Below are positions 23,208 to 30,880 of a stretch of DNA of 41,721 bases, one piece after another. Below the pieces are notes generated by a model. It ran no database searches. It saw nothing but the letters and a program-made list of their open reading frames with translations, and was not told the origin of the DNA. The DNA comes from an uncultured Oscillospiraceae bacterium (GTDB lineage: Bacteria; Bacillota; Clostridia; Oscillospirales; Oscillospiraceae). Each line of letters begins with the position of its first letter. The stretch's first letter is position 1. The stretch covers positions 1-41,721 of the forward strand of contig CALXGG010000004.1 of NCBI GenBank assembly GCA_944387785.1. Direction: 5' to 3'. The translations under genes and the position numbers were made by a program.

Positions 23208-24686
23208 ATGAAGCACGAGAAAAAGACCAAGGAGAAGAAGGTCCGGGCCAAGCGGGCCCCAACCTTCCTGGAGGCGATTATCCCCATTATCGCCATGCTG
23301 GTGATCCTGACCATCGGGAAAGGCGTGCTGGGGTACAGCACGGAGCCCTTGCTGATCCTGGTAGCCATCATCGCCGCCATCATCGCCGTCCGGGTGGGCT
23401 GCACCTGGGACGAGATGTTGGACGAGATCTCCCAGAAGATCGCCAAGGGCATGCCCGCGATCTTGATCCTCATCTCCGTGGGCGCCCTGGTGGGCACCTG
23501 GATGTCCGCGGGCACCATCCCCATGATGATCTACTACGGCGTGCAGATCGTGAACCCCAACTGGATGCTGCTCACCGCCTTCCTCATCACCGCGGTGGTC
23601 TCCGTCGTCACCGGCACCTCCTGGGGCTCCGTGGCCACCATGGGCGTGGCTCTCATGGGCATCGCCGGGGCCCTGGGCGTGTCCCTGCCCGCCACCGCCG
23701 GCGCGGTGATCGCCGGGTCCTACTTCGGCGACAAGATGTCCCCCCTGTCCGATACCACCAACCTGGCCCCCATCGCCGCGGGCAGCACCCTCTATGAGCA
23801 CATCGGCCACATGTTTTACACCACCATCCCCGCCACCATCGTTTCCCTGATCGTCTACGCCATCGTGGGCCTCGGCGCCGACGCCAGCGTGGGCGTCACC
23901 TCCGACGCGGTGACCTCCATGCTCAACCAGCTGGACGTCATGTACAGCTGGAATATCCTGCTGCTGCTGCCGGTGGTCATCGTGCTGGCCGGCTCCCTGA
24001 TGCAGCTGCCCACCATCCCCGTCATGATCGGCAGCACCATCGTGGCCGGGGCGGAGGCCATCATTTTCCAGGGGGCCTCCCTGAAGAACGTCCTTACCAG
24101 CACCGTCAGCGGCTTCAACATCACCATGATCGAGCGGGCCGGCTTCGATGCCGCCACCTGTGACGCCAGCGTCCAGAGCCTTCTCAACCGGGGCGGCATG
24201 AACAGCATCATGAGCACCACCCTGCTGGTGTTCTGCGCCTTCTGCTTTGCCGGCATCATGAGCAAGGCGGGCTGCCTGGACGTGGTGCTCAAGAAGATCC
24301 TGTCCGTGGCCAAGAGCACCGGCTCCCTGATCCTGGCCACCGTGGCCTCCTGCATCACCATGGCCCTTACCACCGGCAACTCCTACCTCTCCATCCTGAT
24401 CCCCGGCGAGATGTTCCGGGACGCCTACCGGGAGCGGGGCCTGGCGGCCAAGAACCTCTCCCGCACCCTGGAGGACGCGGGCACCGTGTTCGTGCCTCTG
24501 GTGCCCTGGTCCGCCGCCGGCGCGTACATGACCGCCTGCCTGGGGGTGGAGACCCTGGACTACCTGCCCTGGGCCATCCTGTGCTACACCGGCTTCATTT
24601 TCGCCATCATCTACGGCTACACCGGCTTCGGCATCGCCAAGCTGAGCGACGAGGAGAAAAAGAATGCCCAGGTATCTGCTGATTAA
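23208..24686 (+). CDS. nhaC: NhaC-family Na+/H+ antiporter-type transporter
   Basis: 492-residue membrane transporter of the NhaC/ion-transporter superfamily with about 11-12 membrane segments. A Lys/Arg-rich start (MKHEKKTKEKKVRAKRAPTF) is followed by IIPIIAMLVILTIGKGVLGY. Family-type motifs include VVTGTSWGSVATMGVALMGI, GSYFGDKMSPLSDTTNLAPI and, near the end, EDAGTVFVPLVPWSAAGAYM. Members exchange Na+ for H+ or for small organic anions. Because the next two genes are isoaspartyl dipeptidases in the same operon, this copy may carry a peptide or amino acid rather than act only in pH homeostasis; that is inference. Start 23208 chosen for GGAGGG at 23195-23200. Overlaps iadA by 23 bases. Confidence 0.88.
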   Translation: MKHEKKTKEKKVRAKRAPTFLEAIIPIIAMLVILTIGKGVLGYSTEPLLILVAIIAAIIAVRVGCTWDEMLDEISQKIAKGMPAILILISVGALVGTWMSAGTIPMMIYYGVQIVNPNWMLLTAFLITAVVSVVTGTSWGSVATMGVALMGIAGALGVSLPATAGAVIAGSYFGDKMSPLSDTTNLAPIAAGSTLYEHIGHMFYTTIPATIVSLIVYAIVGLGADASVGVTSDAVTSMLNQLDVMYSWNILLLLPVVIVLAGSLMQLPTIPVMIGSTIVAGAEAIIFQGASLKNVLTSTVSGFNITMIERAGFDAATCDASVQSLLNRGGMNSIMSTTLLVFCAFCFAGIMSKAGCLDVVLKKILSVAKSTGSLILATVASCITMALTTGNSYLSILIPGEMFRDAYRERGLAAKNLSRTLEDAGTVFVPLVPWSAAGAYMTACLGVETLDYLPWAILCYTGFIFAIIYGYTGFGIAKLSDEEKKNAQVSAD

Positions 24687-25836
24687 AAACGCGGATTTCT
24701 ACGCCCCGGAGCCTTTGGGGCGGCAGGATATTTTAATAATCGGGGAGCAGGTGGCCCAGGTGGGCCCCTCCCTCTCCCCTGTCCCCGGCCTTGCCGGGGA
24801 GACCATTGACGCCGCCGGGCGGACGGTGATCCCCGGCTATGTGGACCAGCACGTCCACATTATCGGCGGCGGCGGGGAGTCCGGGCCGTACAGCCGTACC
24901 CCGGAGGTGCAGCTGAGCGCCGTGACCACCGCCGGCGTCACCACCCTGGTGGGCGTCCTGGGCACCGACGGCACCACCCGCCACCTGGAGTCCCTTCTGG
25001 CCAAGGCCCGGGCCCTGGACACCGAGGGCATCACCGCCTATCTCCTCACCGGCTCCTACGAGGTGCCCCTCAACACCATCCTCTCCGACGCCCGCCGGGA
25101 CATCATCATCATCGACAAGGTCCTGGGCGTCGGCGAGGTGGCCATCTCCGACCACCGCTCCTCCCAGCCCACCAAGGATGAGCTCAAGCGGGTGCTGACC
25201 CAGGCCCGTGTGGGCGGCATGCTCTCCGGGAAGGCGGGGGTGGTGCAGTTCCACATGGGCTCCGGCAAGACGGGCCTGTCCGTCATCCTTGATATCCTGG
25301 AGGAGACGGAGATCCCCGCCCGGCACATCATCGCCACCCACGTCAACCGGGACGAGAGCCTGTTTTTGCAGGCCATGGAGCTGGCCCGCCGGGGCGGCTA
25401 TATGGACATCACCTCCGGCGTGCGGCTGAAGGACGGCTTTGCCGGCGGCGTCAAGCCCAGCACGGCCATCCGCCGGTGCCGGGAGGCGGGGGTGCCCATG
25501 GACCATGTGACCATGAGCTCCGACGGCAACGGCGGCATGAGCCTTACCCTGCCCGACGGCAGCCAGAAGCTGCTGGTGGCCCGGCTGGCCTCCCTCCACG
25601 AGGAGGTCATGGACGCGGTGCGGGAGGGGGTACCCATGGAAACGGCCATCCGGACAGCGGGGGAGAACCCCGCCCGGGCCAACGGCCTGTGGCCCCGGAA
25701 GGGGACCCTCCGGCCCGACAGCGACGGCGACCTGCTGATCCTGGATGAACAAATGCGTATCGACACCGTGGCGGCCCGGGGCCGGGTCATGGTCCGGGAG
25801 GGCCGCCCGGTGGTAAAAGGCACTTACGAAGAGTAA
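24664..25836 (+). CDS. iadA: Isoaspartyl dipeptidase (beta-aspartyl-peptidase), Glu-bridged form
   Basis: 390-residue zinc amidohydrolase that splits isoaspartyl dipeptides, salvaging damaged protein residues. The metal-site motifs are DQHVHIIGGGG (first two His), QFHMGSGKTG, IIATHVNRDES and TMSSDGNGG (active-site Asp). Where E. coli IadA has the carboxylated bridging Lys162, this protein reads VGEVAISDHRSS with Glu158 aligned to that lysine. Substrate motif SDHRSSQPT is intact. Start ATG 24664 lies 23 bases inside the end of the antiporter gene. A paralogue follows after 16 bases. The Glu form also occurs in other clostridial IadA sequences to my recollection, so it is probably active. Confidence 0.9.
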   Translation: MPRYLLIKNADFYAPEPLGRQDILIIGEQVAQVGPSLSPVPGLAGETIDAAGRTVIPGYVDQHVHIIGGGGESGPYSRTPEVQLSAVTTAGVTTLVGVLGTDGTTRHLESLLAKARALDTEGITAYLLTGSYEVPLNTILSDARRDIIIIDKVLGVGEVAISDHRSSQPTKDELKRVLTQARVGGMLSGKAGVVQFHMGSGKTGLSVILDILEETEIPARHIIATHVNRDESLFLQAMELARRGGYMDITSGVRLKDGFAGGVKPSTAIRRCREAGVPMDHVTMSSDGNGGMSLTLPDGSQKLLVARLASLHEEVMDAVREGVPMETAIRTAGENPARANGLWPRKGTLRPDSDGDLLILDEQMRIDTVAARGRVMVREGRPVVKGTYEE

Positions 25837-25852
25837 AAGGAGAATGGATACC

Positions 25853-27010
25853 ATGATCAAGCTGCTGAAAAACGCCCGGGTCTACGCCCCCGCGCCCCTG
25901 GGCGTGAAGGACATCCTCGTCGTGGGGGAGAAGATCTGCCGTATCGACGACCATATCCAGGGCTACGAGGGCCTGCCCGACGTGGAGGTGTTCGACCTGG
26001 AGGGCCGGGCCCTGGCGCCCGGCTATATCGACCTCCACGTCCACATCACCGGCGGCGGCGGCGAGCAGGGCCCCACCTCCCGGGTGCCGGAGAGCCAGCT
26101 GAGCGTGTTCGTGGAGAACGGCATCACCACGGTGGTGGGCCTTCTGGGTACCGACGGCATCACCCGCAGTATCGAGAACCTGGTGGCCAAGGCCCGGGCC
26201 CTCACCGAGGAGGGCATCACCGCCTACGCCCTCACCAGCGCCTACGGCTACCCGCCCATCACCATGACCGGCAGCGTGGAGAAGGACATCATGATGGTGC
26301 CCCCCATCATCGGCGTGAAGGTGGCGGTGTCCGACCACCGCAGCTCCAACCCCACCGGGGAGGAGCTGATCCGGCTGGCCACGGCGGCCCGCCGGGCGGG
26401 GCTCCTCAGCTGCACCCCGGGCCTTGTCACCATGCACATGGGCTCCGGCAAGGGGGGCCTGGACCCCATCTTCTATGTGCTGGACCACTCCGACGTGCCC
26501 GCCAAGAACCTGCTGCCCACCCATATGCACCGCAACCAGGCCCTCATCGACCAGGGGGTGGAGCTGGTGCGCCGGGGCGGGTTCATCGACTTCACCGCCG
26601 GCTGCGACGACCAGGAGCTGGAGGCCAACGCCGACAAGCTGGCCGCCTGCCTGAGCCGGGAGGGGGTCACGCCGGACCATGTGACCATGTCCAGCGACGC
26701 CTACGGCAGCCAGCCCCGGTTCGACGACAAGGGGGAGTGCATCGGCCTGACCTACGCCTCCCCCAAGTATCTCCACAGGACCATCCAGGGCCTGGTGAAG
26801 CGGGGCATGCCCCTGGAGGAGGCCCTCAAGCTCCTGACCACCACCCCCGCCAATATCCTGGGCAAGACCGGGGTGAAGGGCTGCGTGGCCCAGGGGGCCG
26901 ACGCGGACCTGCTGGTGCTGGGGGAGGGCCTTGCCATCGAGGGGCTGTTCGCCCGGGGCCGCACCGCCCTGTGGCAGGGAAAGACCCTGATGAAGGGCAA
27001 GTTCGAGTAA
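25853..27010 (+). CDS. iadA: Isoaspartyl dipeptidase paralogue, Lys-bridged form
   Basis: 385-residue paralogue of the preceding enzyme. Motifs are DLHVHITGGGG, GVKVAVSDHRSS with Lys156 at the position of the carboxylated bridging Lys of E. coli IadA, TMHMGSGKGG, LPTHMHRNQ and TMSSDAYGSQP. The insert FDDKGECIGLTYASPKYLHR after the catalytic Asp is closer to the E. coli enzyme than the first copy is. Start: AAGGAG at 25837-25842 is ten bases before ATG 25853 and only one before ATG 25844, so 25853 is preferred. The two genes are 16 bases apart, in one operon with the antiporter. They differ throughout, so this is an old duplication or separate acquisition. Confidence 0.9.
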   Translation: MIKLLKNARVYAPAPLGVKDILVVGEKICRIDDHIQGYEGLPDVEVFDLEGRALAPGYIDLHVHITGGGGEQGPTSRVPESQLSVFVENGITTVVGLLGTDGITRSIENLVAKARALTEEGITAYALTSAYGYPPITMTGSVEKDIMMVPPIIGVKVAVSDHRSSNPTGEELIRLATAARRAGLLSCTPGLVTMHMGSGKGGLDPIFYVLDHSDVPAKNLLPTHMHRNQALIDQGVELVRRGGFIDFTAGCDDQELEANADKLAACLSREGVTPDHVTMSSDAYGSQPRFDDKGECIGLTYASPKYLHRTIQGLVKRGMPLEEALKLLTTTPANILGKTGVKGCVAQGADADLLVLGEGLAIEGLFARGRTALWQGKTLMKGKFE

Positions 27011-27078
27011 TTGCCGAAAAGGGGACGCACAGGCGTTCCTGGAGGAGAATGGCGCCAGATCATATAAGTGATAAGAAG

Positions 27079-27105
27079 CAGGCGGCAGGGGACTGCCGCC
27101 TGTTT
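27079..27105 (+). terminator. Hairpin after the second iadA, weak terminator
   Basis: CAGGCGGCA (27079-27087) pairs with TGCCGCCTG (27094-27102), loop GGGGAC, followed by only TTT. It may attenuate or end the nhaC-iadA transcript. Confidence 0.45.
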
Positions 27106-27181
27106 CCCTGAGGAGGCGGCCCGCCCAAGGGGCCTTCTGCCGCCGGGCAGAGAGACGGACAGATGAGGGAGGAGACAGGCG

Positions 27182-27640
27182 ATGACGGAGCGGGCGCACA
27201 AGCTGGCGGTGCTGGGAGAGATCGCCCGGGCCCTGAACGGCGGCCGGGTGGTGTGGGCGGTGGGGGGCTCCCTGCTGCTGTACTGCAAGGGGAAGGCGGA
27301 GGACTTCCGGGACATCGACATCATGGTATGGGAGGAGCATGTGGAGACGCTGAAGGCGCTGCTGCTGCCCCTGGGCGCCCTGGCGCCTCCGGCTCCGAAT
27401 CCCGGATATAAGACCAGACATTTTCTGCAATTTACCATTTGCGGTGTGGAGGTAGATGTAATGGGGGGCATGGTCATCGTAAAGGACGGGAAGGAGTACG
27501 ACTGCTCCCTGTCCCCGTCCCAGGTGGCGGAGTATGTCTGGATCAACGGGGAGCGGATCCCCCTGCAGTCCCTGGCGGACTGGCGGCGGTACTACCTGCT
27601 GATGGGGCGGGAGGAGAAGGCGGCCATGATCGGCCGCTGA
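27182..27640 (+). CDS. Small nucleotidyltransferase-fold protein
   Basis: 152-residue protein. VVWAVGGSLLLYCKG followed by FRDIDIMVWEEHVETLKALL reproduces the GGS...DxD pattern of the polymerase-beta nucleotidyltransferase fold (Asp pair in DIDIMV); VEVDVMGGMVIVKDG would supply the third acidic residue. This is the layout of small aminoglycoside-nucleotidyltransferase-like or MNT-like proteins. No HEPN partner or other toxin-antitoxin partner is adjacent. Start: GGAGGAG at 27169-27175. No obvious promoter was found between the iadA hairpin and this gene, so it may be read through from upstream. Substrate unknown. Confidence 0.7.
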   Translation: MTERAHKLAVLGEIARALNGGRVVWAVGGSLLLYCKGKAEDFRDIDIMVWEEHVETLKALLLPLGALAPPAPNPGYKTRHFLQFTICGVEVDVMGGMVIVKDGKEYDCSLSPSQVAEYVWINGERIPLQSLADWRRYYLLMGREEKAAMIGR

Positions 27641-27680
27641 GCCGCTCCCCCGCCCGCAGCCCGCGCAGGTCCACCGATAC

Positions 27681-27724
27681 AGCCGCCCGGCCCAGGCAGT
27701 AAAGCCCGGGCCGGACGGCTTTTT
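27681..27724 (+). terminator. Terminator after the nucleotidyltransferase-like gene
   Basis: AGCCGCCCGGCCC (27681-27693) pairs, with one mismatch, to GGGCCGGACGGCT (27708-27720), followed by TTTT. Confidence 0.75.
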
Positions 27725-27762
27725 GCGGCCTGCCCCCGGCAAAAAAACTTTCCCCGGGGCCC

Positions 27763-27790
27763 TTGACAAATAGGGGCGGCTGTGTATAAT
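27763..27790 (+). promoter_or_regulatory. Consensus promoter of the GPP34-MerR operon
   Basis: Perfect TTGACA (27763-27768), 16-bp spacer, perfect TATAAT (27785-27790). Confidence 0.9.
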
Positions 27791-27796
27791 TAAATC

Positions 27797-27821
27797 GTAA
27801 GTAGTAAGTAATAAGTGGTAA
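27797..27821 (+). repeat. GTAAGTA tandem repeat in the leader
   Basis: Two perfect GTAAGTA units (27797-27803, 27804-27810) then a degenerate ATAAGTG and GTAA, placed at the predicted transcription start. Just after it, GGTAACCGGC (27817-27826) can pair with GCCGGTACC (27841-27849), a leader hairpin six bases before the RBS. Confidence 0.6.
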
Positions 27822-27866
27822 CCGGCGGCCGGCACGGCCTGCCGGTACCCAACAGGAGGAATGACT

Positions 27867-28532
27867 ATGACCGATCTGTCTGTGATCCAGGAGTATATGC
27901 TCTGCGCCGTCAATGACAAGGGGGTCATCCCCGCCATGGACACGGAGAAGCAGGTGTGCCTGGTGGCCGCGGGGCTGCTGGAGCTGCAGCTGGAGGGCTG
28001 CATCACCATCGAAGGAAAGACCCTCCGTCCCGCCGCCCCCCTGCCGGAGGGCCGGGCCTATCTCGAGCCTCTGGACGGCTTCATCCGGGAAAAGGAGGCC
28101 ATGAAGGTCTCCGCCCTGGTGGAGGCCTACTGCCTGTCCCTTACCGACAAGCGCCTGCGGGCGCTGTGGGACGCCGTGGGCGGCTCCCTGGCGGCCCTGG
28201 GGCTGGCGGAAGCCGGGAAGGCGGGGCTCCTGGGGAACAAGACCGCCTATGTCCCCCGCCGGGAAGCGGTGGGCTCCGTGGTGGAGATGCTGCGGGCGGA
28301 GGTGCTGGAGGACGGGGCCGTGTCGGAGGACGCCGCCGCCCTGGCGGTGCTGCTGGAGCGGGGCAAGTGCCTTAAGCCCTATTTTTCCGCCTTCGAGCAG
28401 AAGGAGATCCGGGAGAAGCTCCGCCGGATCACCGCCTCCCCCGAGGGGCGGCTGGTGAAGGAGATGGTGGAGCATGTGGAAGGGATCCTGGCCGCGGCGG
28501 TCGCCGGCGCTGTGGCGTCGGGGGCGGTGTAA
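27867..28532 (+). CDS. GPP34 (GOLPH3)-like protein
   Basis: 221-residue, mostly helical soluble protein. The opening LSVIQEYMLCAVNDKGVIPA, then QVCLVAAGLLELQLEGCITI and the body of alternating helices look like the GPP34 (Golgi phosphoprotein 3) family, whose eukaryotic members bind phosphoinositide lipids; bacterial members are widespread but poorly studied. I assign the family by pattern, not by a search. Start at 27867 follows AGGAGG (27854-27859) at seven bases; ATG 27861 would be too close. It is followed after four bases by a MerR-type gene, and the two share one consensus promoter. Confidence 0.55.
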   Translation: MTDLSVIQEYMLCAVNDKGVIPAMDTEKQVCLVAAGLLELQLEGCITIEGKTLRPAAPLPEGRAYLEPLDGFIREKEAMKVSALVEAYCLSLTDKRLRALWDAVGGSLAALGLAEAGKAGLLGNKTAYVPRREAVGSVVEMLRAEVLEDGAVSEDAAALAVLLERGKCLKPYFSAFEQKEIREKLRRITASPEGRLVKEMVEHVEGILAAAVAGAVASGAV

Positions 28533-28536
28533 GGCC

Positions 28537-28800
28537 ATGTCCAGGCAGCGGAGCCTGGCGGCCATCCAGGCGTCGGAGTATGTGTCCATCGGGGAGCTGG
28601 CCCGCCTTACCGACACCCGGTACAGCACGCTGAAGTTTTACACGGAGGAGGGGATGCTGCCCTTTGAGCAGGCGGGAGAGAACCTGACCCGCCGGTACCG
28701 GAGGGCGGAGAGTATGGAGCGGGTCCGCCGGATCCGGGACCTGCGCTCGGCGGGGAGCACCATCCCCCAGATCAAGGCGCTTTTGGCGGAGGAGGCCTAG
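28537..28800 (+). CDS. Short MerR-family DNA-binding protein
   Basis: 87-residue protein that is essentially only the MerR winged helix: VSIGELARLTDTRYSTLKFY, TEEGMLPFEQAGENLTRRYR, then ESMERVRRIRDLRSAGSTIP and QIKALLAEEA. It lacks the long dimerisation helix and effector domain of full-length MerR proteins. The start at 28537 comes four bases after the GPP34-like gene, with only a poor AAGG nearby, so translation is probably coupled. It may regulate its own operon, though the promoter spacer there is 16 bp rather than the MerR-typical 19-20. Confidence 0.85.
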   Translation: MSRQRSLAAIQASEYVSIGELARLTDTRYSTLKFYTEEGMLPFEQAGENLTRRYRRAESMERVRRIRDLRSAGSTIPQIKALLAEEA

Positions 28801-28834
28801 GGCCGGAGGCCCCTCCGCGCTTGCCGTCGGCAGG

Positions 28835-28865
28835 AAGGGCCGTGAGCTGCTGCTCACGGCCCTTT
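28835..28865 (+). terminator. Terminator after the MerR gene
   Basis: A 13-bp perfect stem (28835-28847 with 28852-28864), loop TGCT, ending in TTT. Confidence 0.65.
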
Positions 28866-28908
28866 GCCGTTAAGAAAGGATGGGGCGGCGGAACTTGCGG
28901 TATTGGTC

Positions 28909-28937
28909 TTGCCTAAATGGAGAAATGGGGATATAGT
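28909..28937 (+). promoter_or_regulatory. Promoter of the MATE exporter gene
   Basis: TTGCCT (28909-28914), 17-bp spacer, TATAGT (28932-28937). Confidence 0.65.
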
Positions 28938-28977
28938 ATACCATTGAGAATTTGAAGCGGTGTGAAGGAGAGGGGAC

Positions 28978-30309
28978 ATGGTAAAGACAATCGAACCGAT
29001 GACCAGCGGTGTGATCTGGAAGCGGGTTACGTTTTTTGCGCTGCCTCTCCTGCTGGGGAATTTGTTCCAGCAGATGTACAATACGGTGGATTCGCTGATC
29101 GTGGGAAATTTCCTGGGGAGCAGTGCGTTGGCGGCTGTCAGTTCTTCCGGCAGCCTGATTTTTATGCTGATTGGCTTCCTCAGCGGCATTGCCTCCGGCG
29201 CCAGCGTGATCGTATCCAAATATTTCGGCGCCAATGATACGGAAAATCTCCGCCGGACCGTCCATACCACGGTGGCGTTCGGCCTGGTGGCAGGGGTGCT
29301 GATGACGTTGGCGGGCGTACTGCTCTCTCCCCAGATCATACTTTGGATGGACACCCCCGACAGTGTTGTTGAGGAAGCTGTGACCTATCTCCAGATCTAT
29401 TTTTCCGGCTCCCTGGGTTTTGTGATGTATAACATCTTCGTGGGGATTCTGCAGGCGGTGGGGGACAGCCGCCATCCGCTGTACTACCTGATCGTCTCCT
29501 CGGTGATCAATCTGGTGCTGGACCTGGTGTTTATCGCGGCGTTCCATACAGGGGTAGGCGGCGCCGCCCTGGCCACGGTCATTTCCCAGGTGGTCAGCGC
29601 TCTGCTGTGCCTGATCCAGCTGCTGCGGACGAAGGAAAACTACCGTCTGCGGCTGCGGGAGATCCGCTTTGACAAACGGATCCTGATCCAGGTGATCCGG
29701 ATCGGCCTTCCCTCCGGCGTGCAGAATTCCATCATTGCCTTTGCCAACGTGATCGTGCAGTCCAATATCAACGCCTTCGGCGAGGCCACCATGGCGGGCT
29801 ACGGCGCCTATTCCAAGGTGGAGGGCTTTGGCTTCCTGCCCATCAACAGCTTTACGATGGCGCTGACCACCTTTGTGGGGCAGAATCTGGGCGCAAGGCA
29901 GTTTGAGCGGACGCAAAAGGGGGCCCGCTTTGGGATTTTGGTGACCGTCGTCCTGGCGGAGCTGATCGGGGTCGTGGTGTTTATATTTGCCCCGCAGATG
30001 ATCGCGGCCTTTGACTCCTCCCCGGAGGTGATCCGCTTTGGGGTGGAAAAGGCCCGGACGGCGGCGCTGTTTTACTGCCTGCTGGCGTTTTCCCACTCCA
30101 TTGCCTCTGTTTTGCGGGGAGCGGGAAGGACCATGATCCCCATGATCATCATGATGGTGTTCTGGTGCGTGGTGCGGGTGACCTTCCTCTCCATTACCAT
30201 CCCCCTCACCCACAGTATCCAGATGGTATACTGGGTGTATCCCCTTACCTGGGCCCTCAGCTCCGCCGCGTTTTTGCTGTACTATAAGAAGGCGGACTGG
30301 CTGAGCTGA
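28978..30309 (+). CDS. MATE-family multidrug/toxin exporter
   Basis: 443-residue, 12-segment exporter of the MATE class (DinF/NorM-like), driven by Na+ or H+ to expel organic cations or other toxic compounds. Typical signatures are TFFALPLLLGNLFQQMYNTV in segment 1, GNFLGSSALAAVSSSGSLIF, VSKYFGANDTENLRR in the loop, and its repeat in the second half, VGQNLGARQFERTQKGARFG. Start: GAAGGAGAGG before ATG 28978. Codon use is visibly less GC-extreme than in the neighbouring housekeeping genes (many GCG, TTT, GTG, AAT), which may mark a different history. Single-gene unit with its own promoter and terminator. Confidence 0.94.
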   Translation: MVKTIEPMTSGVIWKRVTFFALPLLLGNLFQQMYNTVDSLIVGNFLGSSALAAVSSSGSLIFMLIGFLSGIASGASVIVSKYFGANDTENLRRTVHTTVAFGLVAGVLMTLAGVLLSPQIILWMDTPDSVVEEAVTYLQIYFSGSLGFVMYNIFVGILQAVGDSRHPLYYLIVSSVINLVLDLVFIAAFHTGVGGAALATVISQVVSALLCLIQLLRTKENYRLRLREIRFDKRILIQVIRIGLPSGVQNSIIAFANVIVQSNINAFGEATMAGYGAYSKVEGFGFLPINSFTMALTTFVGQNLGARQFERTQKGARFGILVTVVLAELIGVVVFIFAPQMIAAFDSSPEVIRFGVEKARTAALFYCLLAFSHSIASVLRGAGRTMIPMIIMMVFWCVVRVTFLSITIPLTHSIQMVYWVYPLTWALSSAAFLLYYKKADWLS

Positions 30310-30382
30310 GACTCTCCGGCGATCCTGCGGAGACGGAAGGGGCAAGGGGCCCGGAGCGGCCGGGCCCTGCTGCATGAAAAGC

Positions 30383-30429
30383 AAAAAGCAGAGGATGCCG
30401 GCAAAATCAGCCGGTATCCTCTGCTTTTT
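30383..30429. terminator. Bidirectional terminator between the MATE gene and tRNA-Arg
   Basis: A stem of 20 bp with one G-T wobble (30383-30402 with 30410-30429) is flanked by AAAAA on one side and TTTTT on the other, so it can end the MATE transcript on the plus strand and the tRNA transcript on the minus strand. Confidence 0.92.
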
Positions 30430-30505
30430 GGCACGCCAGAAGGGAATCGAACCCCCAGCCTCACCCTTAGGAGGGGTGCGCTCTATCCGATTGAGCTACT
30501 GGCGC
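30429..30505 (-). tRNA. tRNA-Arg, anticodon CCU
   Basis: On the minus strand a full cloverleaf is readable: acceptor GCGCCAG with CTGGCGT (first pair G-U), D-stem GCTC/GAGC, anticodon stem CACCC/GGGTG with loop CTCCTAA giving anticodon CCU (reads AGG), T-arm GGGGG-TTCGATT-CCCTT, discriminator G and encoded CCA (plus-strand TGG at 30429-30431). The CCA runs straight into the terminator stem. The gene has a perfect consensus promoter. Confidence 0.96.
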
Positions 30506-30559
30506 GTGGCGCGTCCGGGCGGCCCCCGCCCGGGGGAGAGGGGCCGCGTGAACTAAACC

Positions 30560-30588
30560 ATTATATCCGACGCAGGGCGGCTTGTCAA
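30560..30588 (-). promoter_or_regulatory. Promoter of tRNA-Arg
   Basis: Minus-strand TTGACA (30588-30583), 17-bp spacer, TATAAT (30565-30560), both perfect. Confidence 0.93.
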
Positions 30589-30682
30589 CTCGTTATCATC
30601 GGGAGGCGGCGGCCGGGCGGGACGGGGCGCGGCGGTTCCTATGGTGGGCCCTGACTGGAATAGTCCGATAAATAGTTGAAAA

Positions 30683-30694
30683 ATTGTCTACAAT
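30683..30694 (+). promoter_or_regulatory. ATTGT-N2-ACAAT palindrome upstream of typA
   Basis: Perfect short dyad ATTGTCTACAAT with the GT-N2-AC core common in GntR-type operators. It sits 6 bases upstream of the typA -35. Confidence 0.45.
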
Positions 30695-30699
30695 ACAGG

Positions 30700-30728
30700 T
30701 TGAAAACGGCAGATAATTGTAATACAAT
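30700..30728 (+). promoter_or_regulatory. Promoter of typA with an overlapping palindrome
   Basis: TTGAAA (30700-30705), 17-bp spacer, TACAAT (30723-30728). ATTGT-AAT-ACAAT (30716-30728) covers the -10. The word GTTGAAAA occurs three times here (30675, 30699, 30735), and a GACAAA/TTTGTC hairpin lies in the leader around 30754-30773. Confidence 0.65.
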
Positions 30729-30880
30729 AAACAAGTTGAAAATTTGGCCATGTGACAAAAGGCGACTTTGTCCGCGGCCCCGGCCGGGGCGGCCCTGTAA
30801 GCGCCGCCGTCCGGATAAGAGATTTTGCTGCGGGATCCCCTATTGGGCGGGACGGGCCGCGGCACAGGGGAGATATGCAT

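Noticed and set aside
27049-27111. 20-codon frame with an upstream GGAGG after the second iadA
   Set aside because: The RBS is only about three bases from the ATG, the frame ends inside the hairpin at 27079-27105, and there is no promoter of its own.
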